A stretch of 40,861 nt of DNA from contig DWYY01000102.1 in assembly GCA_019118445.1 (NCBI GenBank), positions 1-40,861 of the forward strand, read 5' to 3'. The DNA comes from Candidatus Eisenbergiella merdipullorum. GTDB taxonomy: Bacteria > Bacillota > Clostridia > Lachnospirales > Lachnospiraceae. Shown here piece after piece: positions 34,667 to 40,861 of this stretch (its first letter is position 1; each line of letters opens with the position of its first letter). Under the pieces are notes generated by a model that saw only the letters and a list, made by a program, of their open reading frames with translations, made no database searches and had not been told where the DNA came from. The position numbers and the translations under genes were made by a program.

Positions 34667-37315
34667 TTACATGCGCTTCGTGACCAGCTTTGCAGCCTCG
34701 CCGCCCAGCATCGGGAGGAAGGCGAGCACCAGCGCCATGATGATCTCGTCAAAGGAGAGAGCCACGGTGCTGAATACCGGATTCAGGAAGGGCACGTAGA
34801 TGCTGGCGATCATGAACAGCACGGACACCAGCACGCACTTGTTCAGATAGCTGTTTTCAAAGACCTTCATCTTAAAGACGGAGGTGGATTCGGAACGTGC
34901 GGAGTATGCGCGCAGCAGCTCGCCCAGAACCAGGGTGAGGAAGCAGGCGGTTCTCGCAACGTCCAGAGAATCATGCACATACAGTCCATAAACAAAGGAA
35001 CCGAGGGTGCCGAGCGCCAGCGCGATGCTCTGAATCAGGACGGCCACGGTCATCTTCTTATCCACGATGGGTTCGGAAGGATCGCGGGGCTTCCGGTTCA
35101 TGGTGCCGGGCTCTTCCTTTTCCATACCCAGAGCGAAAGCCGGGAAGGCGTCCGTGATCAGGTTGATGGAAAGAAGCTGGATGGCAACCAGCGGCGTGGG
35201 CAGGTTGGTGAGCATGGCCAGGAAAATGACCAGGATCTCACCGATATTGCAGGAGAGCAGGAAGCCGACTACCTTACGGATGTTGGCGTAAATGGTACGG
35301 CCCTCCGCAACGGCGCGCACAATGCTGGCGAAGTTGTCGTCGGTCAGGATCATGTCGGCCGCTTCCTTGGATACGTCGGTTCCGGTGATTCCCATTGCCA
35401 CACCGATATCAGCATGCTTCAGGGAAGGAGCGTCGTTGACTCCGTCTCCGGTCATGGCGGCGATGTTTCCGTTCGCGCGGACAGCGTCCACCAGGCGGAC
35501 CTTATGCTCCGGAGATACGCGGGCAAAAACGTTGGTGGTTTTCACACATTCGCGGAGCTGCTCGTCGGTCATTTCATTGATTTCACGGCCCTCTACGGTC
35601 CGGTCGGTCTCGATGCCGAGCTGGGCGCCGATGGCGCTTGCGGTGATCTTGTGGTCGCCGGTGATCATCTTTACCTGAATGCCTGCGGTCTTGCAGACGT
35701 CGATGGCGGCCTTCGCCTCTTCTCTGGGCGGGTCGATCATGCCGACCAGACCGACGAAGATCAGGTCGTTTTCAGATTCCGGAGAAGGATCGGCCTCATT
35801 CATGGTGCGGTATGCCACGCCGATCACACGAAGCGCAGACTGGGCCATATCCTGATTGACGCCGAGGATTTCCTCCCTTTTGGCATCCGTAAGAGGATTG
35901 ACCACACCTTTTTCCTCGATCCTGGTACAGCGGCGGAGCAGCTCGTCCGGAGCGCCCTTGGTGTACATGGTGATGGAATCCCCGATCTTATGGAAGGTGG
36001 ACATGAGCTTTCTGTCCGAGTCGAAGGGGATTTCCTGCACGCGGGGATATCTGCTTTCCCATTCCGCCTTCTTCATGCCGTGCTTGTAGGCAAGAACCAC
36101 CATGGCGGCCTCGGTGGGATCGCCCACGATGGTCTGATTGGCGGGATCATAGGTGGCGTCGTTACATAAAAGCGCGCCCTCGATCAGGCGGTCAGGGAAA
36201 GACGCGGGCACATTTCCTGCCTCATCGGTGATCTCGCCCTCCGGGCTGTAGCCCGTGCCGCTCACGTTGTAATGACCGGAAGCGTCGTAAAGCTTCTGAA
36301 TGGTCATCTTGTTCTGAGTCAGCGTTCCGGTCTTATCCGAGCAGATAACTGTGGTGCTTCCCAGGGTTTCCACCGCGCTTAAGCGCTTGATGATGGCGTT
36401 GCACTTGACCATCTTCTGCATGCCCATGGCGAGGACCACCGTAACGACAACAGTCAGGCCTTCCGGAATGGCGGCAACGGCCAGGGAAACAGAGGTCATG
36501 AAAATATCGAACAGCTCCATACCGTGAAGCAGGCCGAGCAGGAAAATGACCACGCAGATGGCGAGGCATACGATACCGAGAACTTTTCCCAGGCTGTCCA
36601 GCTTCTTCTGAAGCGGGGTGGACTCATCGGGGGTATCATTGAGCATGCCTGCGATATTTCCCATCTGGGTCTGCATGCCTGTTTCGGTGATGACGCCTCG
36701 TCCGCGTCCGTAGGTGATGACCGTGCCCATGTAGCCGCAGTTGATGCGGTCGCCCAGGCTGGCATCCTCCGCAAGCACGGCGGAAGCGTCCTTTTCCACG
36801 GGAACGGATTCGCCCGTGAGTGCGGCCTCGTCAATTTTCAGATTGACGGATTCGATCAGCCGCAGGTCGGCGGGAACATAATCGCCCGCTTCCAGAATGG
36901 CGATATCGCCCGGAACCACGTCGGAGGAAGGAACCTCAATGATCTGTCCCCCGCGCAGAACCTTCGCGTGCGGACTGGCCATTTCCTTCAGCGCCTTCAG
37001 CGCATTGCTCGCCTTGTTTTCCTGATAAACGCCAAGGAAGGTATTCAGGACGACGATGGCAAGGATGATGATACCCTCCAGCGCCTCTCCCAGAAAAATG
37101 GAAATTACGGCGGCAATCATCAGAATGATCACCAGGAAATCCTTGAGCTGCTCCAGAATCATCTGGATCAGGGATTTCTCTTTCCCTCCCTCCAGACGGT
37201 TGTGTCCGTATTTTTCAATACGTTTTTCGGCCTCTTCTTTTGTCAGACCGCTGGATGCGTCCACCTGAAGCTCTTTGGCCGCATCAGCCGCTGACAGGCT
37301 GAAAAATGGTTTCAT
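34667..37315 (-). CDS. Calcium-type P-type ATPase
   Basis: This membrane pump of 882 residues is of the SERCA/PMCA-like bacterial type (P2). It has the N-terminal cation ATPase domain (MKPFFSLSAADAAKELQ), the PEGL motif in helix M4 (VAAIPEGLTVVVTVV), the phosphorylated D327 in SDKTGTLTQN, the nucleotide-binding segment, MTGDGVNDAPSLK and C-terminal helices with SCNIGEILVIF and NLITDAFPAFALG. It exports Ca2+ or a similar cation at the cost of ATP. The start at 37315 is preferred over an in-frame ATG 15 bases upstream because GAGGTG sits 8 bases before it. It is transcribed alone, from the promoter at 37412-37440. Confidence 0.92.
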   Translation of the reverse strand: MKPFFSLSAADAAKELQVDASSGLTKEEAEKRIEKYGHNRLEGGKEKSLIQMILEQLKDFLVIILMIAAVISIFLGEALEGIIILAIVVLNTFLGVYQENKASNALKALKEMASPHAKVLRGGQIIEVPSSDVVPGDIAILEAGDYVPADLRLIESVNLKIDEAALTGESVPVEKDASAVLAEDASLGDRINCGYMGTVITYGRGRGVITETGMQTQMGNIAGMLNDTPDESTPLQKKLDSLGKVLGIVCLAICVVIFLLGLLHGMELFDIFMTSVSLAVAAIPEGLTVVVTVVLAMGMQKMVKCNAIIKRLSAVETLGSTTVICSDKTGTLTQNKMTIQKLYDASGHYNVSGTGYSPEGEITDEAGNVPASFPDRLIEGALLCNDATYDPANQTIVGDPTEAAMVVLAYKHGMKKAEWESRYPRVQEIPFDSDRKLMSTFHKIGDSITMYTKGAPDELLRRCTRIEEKGVVNPLTDAKREEILGVNQDMAQSALRVIGVAYRTMNEADPSPESENDLIFVGLVGMIDPPREEAKAAIDVCKTAGIQVKMITGDHKITASAIGAQLGIETDRTVEGREINEMTDEQLRECVKTTNVFARVSPEHKVRLVDAVRANGNIAAMTGDGVNDAPSLKHADIGVAMGITGTDVSKEAADMILTDDNFASIVRAVAEGRTIYANIRKVVGFLLSCNIGEILVIFLAMLTNLPTPLVAIQLLSINLITDAFPAFALGMEKEEPGTMNRKPRDPSEPIVDKKMTVAVLIQSIALALGTLGSFVYGLYVHDSLDVARTACFLTLVLGELLRAYSARSESTSVFKMKVFENSYLNKCVLVSVLFMIASIYVPFLNPVFSTVALSFDEIIMALVLAFLPMLGGEAAKLVTKRM

Positions 37316-37411
37316 ACAGTTACACCTCATTCCTTTCTTATGTTTTTCCCAGCCTCAGGCTGGTTTTCCGAGTGTAAAACCATGCGGACAGGAAAAACCA
37401 CCCACATGGGA

Positions 37412-37440
37412 ATTATTATATCAGATTATTGAGCAGTTAT
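37412..37440 (-). promoter_or_regulatory. Promoter and leader hairpin of the P-ATPase gene
   Basis: On the minus strand TTTATA and TATAAT with a 17-base spacer lie about 100 bases before the start codon (positions approximate). The leader contains a CCAGCC-TGA-GGCTGG hairpin (37349-37363). It does not match any riboswitch that I recognise; in the plus direction this hairpin is followed by TTTT. Confidence 0.5.
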
Positions 37441-37492
37441 AAATCAGGGAACAGAAAAATATAAAAAATTTTTACTTTCAAATCTTTCTTTC

Positions 37493-37508
37493 CAAAAGGC
37501 GCCTTTTG
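37493..37508. promoter_or_regulatory. 16-base palindrome upstream of trmO
   Basis: CAAAAGGCGCCTTTTG is a perfect palindrome about 65 bases before the TrmO start. A TGTGATAAT extended -10-like sequence follows at about 37516-37524, so it could be an operator overlapping the -35 region. No regulator is suggested. Confidence 0.5.
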
Positions 37509-37572
37509 ATGTATTGTGATAATAGAATGTCGGCCGCAAAAGAGATGGCATATTTTTGAAAGGATGGGACAG

Positions 37573-38247
37573 ATGAAGGCGATCGCGCATATCCGCACAG
37601 ATTTTCATGAAAAATTTGGAATCCCCAGGCAGAGCGGCCTGGTGGAAAGCCTGGAGGGCAGGATTATTTTTGAACCAGAATTCAGGCATCCGGATGCGGT
37701 CAGAGGACTGGACCAGTTCAGCCATATCTGGCTTCTGTGGCAGTTTTCGGAAAATGAAAAAAAGGGCTGGTCTGTTACGGTACGCCCTCCGCGTCTGGGA
37801 GGAAACACACGCATGGGCGTGTTCGCGACCCGATCCCCGTTCCGGCCAAACGGCATCGGCATGTCCTGTGTCCGGCTGAAAAGCGTGAAATTTGACGATA
37901 AGCTCGGTCCGGTCCTGACTGTGTGCGGTGTGGATATGATGGACAAAACGCCGGTTCTGGATATCAAGCCTTACATTCCCCTCACCGACTGCCATCCGGA
38001 AGCGTCGGAAGGGTATACGAAGGAGACGCGGAAGCATGCACTTCAGGTGGAGTTCCCAGAAGAACTGCTTGCGCAATATCCCGAGGAAAAGAGAAAGGCA
38101 GCGGTGGCAGTGCTTTCCCAGGATCCTAGGCCAGGCTACAGCAGTGACCCAGAACGGATCTACGGTGTGGCCTTTGCCGGATATGATATCAAATTCCGGG
38201 TGAAAGATGATGTCCTGACGGTCTGCGGGCTGGAAAAAGTGCTTTGA
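37573..38247 (+). CDS. trmO: tRNA t6A37 N6-methyltransferase TrmO
   Basis: This protein of 224 residues methylates the threonylcarbamoyl-adenosine at position 37 of certain tRNAs with S-adenosylmethionine. The TrmO/YaeB features are present: IAHIRTDFHEKFGIPRQSG at the start, HIWLLWQF, RPPRLGGNTRMGVFATRSPF-like core with FRPNGIGMS, and VLDIKPYIPLTDC followed by PEASEGY. The start at 37573 follows AAAGGA at a longer spacing; the in-frame ATG at 37564 directly abuts the ribosome site and is less likely. It is monocistronic here. Confidence 0.93.
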   Translation: MKAIAHIRTDFHEKFGIPRQSGLVESLEGRIIFEPEFRHPDAVRGLDQFSHIWLLWQFSENEKKGWSVTVRPPRLGGNTRMGVFATRSPFRPNGIGMSCVRLKSVKFDDKLGPVLTVCGVDMMDKTPVLDIKPYIPLTDCHPEASEGYTKETRKHALQVEFPEELLAQYPEEKRKAAVAVLSQDPRPGYSSDPERIYGVAFAGYDIKFRVKDDVLTVCGLEKVL

Positions 38248-38377
38248 AGATGTAATGCGGCGAAAGGAGAGAAAAAGGAATACCGATGCTGCGAGGACCG
38301 TGGCTGGGAGGACTTTCCCAGCGGGCGGGTGCTCTGTGACGTAAACGGAGCGCCGAATTTCCCGGCCCGTATGGGCT

Positions 38378-38662
38378 GTGAGCTGTACCGCAGGGTCCTT
38401 TCCCACCGTCATGCGCGCGCTGGACGCCATCGGGCAGACCTATCCGCTTATTCCTGAGCTTCTCATTACGGAGGCTGGCTGCGACGGAAAAATCCAGCAG
38501 GCGCTGTACTATGGCACAAAAGAGGAGCTGCAGACTTATACCAGAAATTTGATCCTGAATTACGGAAAGCTTGGCCTGATGCTGGGAGGGGACTGTACCG
38601 TGGACGCAAAGATTGGTTGGGAGCGGCTCCGCTGGGTGGCGGAGGCGGCAAGAAGCCTGTAG
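38378..38662 (+). pseudogene. Decayed UroD-like fragment
   Basis: About 94 codons remain without a proper start. The segment LYYGTKEELQTYTRNLILNYG, GLMLGGDCTV and WERLRWVAEAARSL resembles the C-terminal end of uroporphyrinogen decarboxylase-family proteins (including corrinoid methyltransferases). Bases 38290-38400 carry another short open frame (FPSGRVLCDVNGAPN...) in a different frame, so a frameshift or deletion is likely. The family assignment rests on weak resemblance; an unrelated small protein is possible. Confidence 0.5.
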
Positions 38663-38699
38663 GAACGACGGCTCCCAAAGGAAAGGAGAGATTCCGGAC

Positions 38700-39485
38700 T
38701 TAATAGGTATCCCATGCTCCGGTTTTTCGTTCCCGCTTCATACAGAGCCCGAAAACGGCATTCCCCAAAAGGCACCAGGCCAGATTGATGAGAAGGTATC
38801 CGGCCCAGGCGGCCGCGGAAGTGTGCCCGTACAGATAGAGGCGGCGGGCGATGTCGATGCCGGAACAGAAGGGGATCAGAAACAGAGGGCCAGGAGCAGT
38901 AGGAGTAAGCGTATTGGTAACAAAGAGCAGGGCGGTCTGGATCAGAAAGATCAGGCTGCCCGTTTTTTTCGCGCGCAGAGAGACGGCGCCCGCAATCAGC
39001 CCCATACCGTACATGCCGGCCAGACAGGGCAGGAAGAGGAGGAGGGAGAAAATAAGGAAGCCGCCGTCCGCCGGGGAAGAGCCTGTGAGCAGGGCTGCTG
39101 CCGAAAGCAGAACGCCGTATACCAGAAAATGCAGAAGAGTGCTGGCCAGCAGACGGCAGAACAGCAGGAGGGTGAGCGGATACCGGCTCTGCAGGCGCAT
39201 TTCAAAGATGCCGCGCTCCATTTCCCCCTGCAGCGTACCCGTGCAGTATCCCAGAGCGGCGGAGCTGTTTCCCCAGAAAAGATAACCGATCAGAAGAAGC
39301 ATGACGCCCTGTGCGGCGTCCGCCTGGTAAAAGGAGATCAGGCTGGAGCCTGAGCCCAGAAAGAAGGCGGCGAGAAAGGAAGCCACAAAAATAGAGGCGT
39401 CCGTAAGAAGACCGGTCCGGTATTGCAGGCTTTCCTTCAGATCCAGCCTGGCTTCCTGAAATACGGCATTTAAGAATCCATTCAT
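38700..39485 (-). CDS. ABC-2 type membrane permease
   Basis: This membrane protein of 261 residues has about six helices and the ABC-2 shape: MNGFLNAVFQEARLDLKESL as amphipathic start, a large loop after helix 2 with RGIFEMRLQSRYPLTLLLFC (about 91-110), and a last helix before KRERKTG. Its ATG overlaps the stop of the ATPase gene by one base (TAATG), showing translational coupling. With the ATPase it would form an exporter of an unknown substrate, such as a peptide, lipid or drug. Confidence 0.85.
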   Translation of the reverse strand: MNGFLNAVFQEARLDLKESLQYRTGLLTDASIFVASFLAAFFLGSGSSLISFYQADAAQGVMLLLIGYLFWGNSSAALGYCTGTLQGEMERGIFEMRLQSRYPLTLLLFCRLLASTLLHFLVYGVLLSAAALLTGSSPADGGFLIFSLLLFLPCLAGMYGMGLIAGAVSLRAKKTGSLIFLIQTALLFVTNTLTPTAPGPLFLIPFCSGIDIARRLYLYGHTSAAAWAGYLLINLAWCLLGNAVFGLCMKRERKTGAWDTY

Positions 39486-40258
39486 TATTCCATTCTCCCT
39501 TCTTCAGTCAGCTTTTCATATGCAGCCTGCAGGCTTTCCCGGTCCATGGCCCGGTCGTTGTGAAAGACGGCCCTTCCCTCCAGCAGGAACAGATATCTGT
39601 CTGCCAGTCCTTCAAACAGCAGCAGGTCGTGGGAGGAGATGAGAAAGGTGACGCCCTCTCTGCGGGCTGTCTGCAGAATAGTGCGCTTCAGCTCGCCCCT
39701 GGCGTCCAGATCCAGACCGCCTTCAGGCTCATCCATGAGGATCAGTCTGGCTCCGGCGCACAGTCCGCACAACAGCGAAGCTTTCTTCTTCTGTCCCAGG
39801 GACAGGGTTTCCACCCGCCGGCCCAGAAGAGCCTCGCAGCGCAGAAAAGAGGCGTACCGCGTAAGAAGCGCTTTTGTTTCTTCCGCATTTCTCCCTTTCA
39901 GGGCGGAGAAATACAGGACATTGTCCCGGACCGTATTCTTATACCGGAGTCCCCGTTCACCGGCGGGAATATAAACAACATTTTCCCGGCTCCAGGCAGG
40001 AAAGGAGACTTCCCGCTCCGCACGGTCCTTTTTTTCCCGCCCCGCCCCTTCCCGGAAAATGCGTCCGCCGGAAGGAACCAGGATCCCCGCAAGCAGCTTG
40101 AGCAGAGTGGTTTTGCCGGAACCGTTGGGCCCGATGAGGCCATAGATCAGGCCGCGCTCCAGTTCGATTTCTCCCAAAAAGCCGGACAGAGCCGGCTGCT
40201 TTCGGTAGGAACGGCACAGACCTTCCATCCGCAGAAGATACCCGGATCCTTTGGTCAT
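39485..40258 (-). CDS. ABC transporter ATPase of an exporter
   Basis: This cytoplasmic ATPase of 257 residues has Walker A GPNGSGKTTLLKLLAGIL, the signature LSLGQKKKASLLCGL (a modified LSGGQ with the second G replaced by L), Walker B LILMDEPEGGLDLDA and the switch SSHD. The start at 40258 overlaps the stop of the upstream gene (ATGA) and follows GGGAG; an in-frame ATG at 40282 lies inside the upstream gene. It drives the permease encoded directly downstream. Confidence 0.9.
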   Translation of the reverse strand: MTKGSGYLLRMEGLCRSYRKQPALSGFLGEIELERGLIYGLIGPNGSGKTTLLKLLAGILVPSGGRIFREGAGREKKDRAEREVSFPAWSRENVVYIPAGERGLRYKNTVRDNVLYFSALKGRNAEETKALLTRYASFLRCEALLGRRVETLSLGQKKKASLLCGLCAGARLILMDEPEGGLDLDARGELKRTILQTARREGVTFLISSHDLLLFEGLADRYLFLLEGRAVFHNDRAMDRESLQAAYEKLTEEGRME

Positions 40259-40861
40259 TTCCGCTCCCCCTCCTTTCCGCATTCCTCAAGCCGGTGCAGA
40301 CGGCCGTACAGCGCCTTCTGAACGGCAGGAGCGATGGGCCAGTAGATGAGCCAGCTGATGGCCCATATGCCAAGATAGAAGCTGATAAGAAAGTAAACGC
40401 AGAACACCAGCGGCCAGTAGGAGGAGAGGATTCCCCGCAGAATGCCCTCCTCCCGCAGCCTGCTTCCGGTTTTCCCGGTCCGGCCCTCTTCCTTTAAAAA
40501 CAGCGCATAGACCCTTTTCTGGGCATGGGCCGTCAGAAAGAGATAGACTGCGATGGCAAGAAAGAGAAGCAGGAAAAAGGCACCGGTGAACAGTTCATAT
40601 TGGGAAAGGCCGCCTGCTTTTCCTGCCTCAGAAGCGTCAGAAAGCAGGAAAAGCAGGAGAGGCGCGGGAGAAAAAAGGATCAGCAGGATGCCGATAGCCA
40701 GCATGACCGAATACTGCGGGGCAAATTCCTCTCGCTTCCTGCAGATATCGTCTCTGAGGGAAAGCGCGATGATGAGAGGAGCCTCCTTCAGAGAACGGTA
40801 CTGAGAGGACAGAGCGCCCGCGTAGATGGTCAGGATCAGCCCCAGGATCAGGCAGACTGCC
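40255..40861 (-). CDS. Membrane protein of the exporter operon, partial
   Basis: The reading frame is open to the window edge, so the N terminus is missing; the in-frame ATG at 40704 is internal. Visible residues include AVCLILGLILTIYAGALSSQ (helix), a hydrophilic part with SLRDDICRKREEFAPQYS, then further helices (MLAIGILLILFSPAPLLL, FFLLLFLAIAVYLFL, VFCVYFLISFYLGIWAISWL). It overlaps the ATPase start by ATGA. It looks like a prefix or partner subunit of the ABC-2 exporter; I cannot name it. Confidence 0.65.
   Translation of the reverse strand, partial: AVCLILGLILTIYAGALSSQYRSLKEAPLIIALSLRDDICRKREEFAPQYSVMLAIGILLILFSPAPLLLFLLSDASEAGKAGGLSQYELFTGAFFLLLFLAIAVYLFLTAHAQKRVYALFLKEEGRTGKTGSRLREEGILRGILSSYWPLVFCVYFLISFYLGIWAISWLIYWPIAPAVQKALYGRLHRLEECGKEGERK

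Noticed and set aside
34973..36169. Plus-strand open frame opposite the P-ATPase gene
   Set aside because: His/Asp/Gly-rich translation typical of an antisense frame; the minus strand encodes all P-ATPase motifs.
37316..37411. Manganese (yybP-ykoY) riboswitch before the P-ATPase
   Set aside because: The leader has one simple hairpin and I could not find the conserved yybP-ykoY loops.

Overview
The window reads as chromosomal DNA of a Gram-positive gut Clostridia member, most likely Lachnospiraceae. Evidence for this is inference from gene style: GGAGG ribosome sites on nearly every gene, YesN/YesM-type two-component regulation beside an LplB/YtcP-type sugar ABC importer, a T-box leader, and sigma-A-like promoters with 17-18 base spacers. 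No ribosomal or other marker gene is present, so genus cannot be given.

Layout. 1-715 is the end of a broken Rpn-family nuclease gene; an intact, almost identical copy lies at 10907-11854 in the same orientation. Between the two copies sits a complete pectin/rhamnogalacturonan uptake unit: response regulator, sensor kinase, two permeases, substrate-binding lipoprotein, a PL22-like oligogalacturonate lyase and a GH105 unsaturated uronyl hydrolase. The lipoprotein would capture acidic oligosaccharides, the permeases import them, and the two cytoplasmic enzymes shorten them. 11942-13669 (minus) is an IlvD/Edd-family dehydratase with a sugar-acid-type motif. 13951-14430 is a relic of a second YesM-type kinase. 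14539-17697 is a very large GH106-like putative alpha-L-rhamnosidase, followed by a small acetyltransferase.

18246-24283 is a second carbohydrate unit: a divergent AraC regulator, two MFS transporters and a GH95 alpha-L-fucosidase. 24412-26726 holds an AI-2E-type membrane protein and an MBL-fold hydrolase. 26761-28710 is a tryptophan-specific T-box leader, a tandem array of three-hairpin units, and a TrpB2-type tryptophan synthase beta chain with no trpA near it.

29017-34504 carries a double-domain GNAT acetyltransferase, a zinc alcohol dehydrogenase, a class II UvrA-like ATPase (minus) with an in-frame 15-base minisatellite, and another GNAT. 34667-37315 (minus) is a calcium-type P-ATPase. 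37573-38247 is the tRNA methyltransferase TrmO, followed by a decayed UroD-like fragment. The window ends in a translationally coupled three-gene ABC-2 exporter operon on the minus strand, cut by the window edge.

The most unusual items are the 86-base hairpin array between the Trp T-box and trpB2, in which all four differences between the two full units fall in apical loops; the long direct repeats of an Rpn nuclease bracketing the pectin unit; and the sharp drop in G+C inside the substrate-binding protein gene. I saw no CRISPR array, tRNA, rRNA, prophage or insertion sequence.
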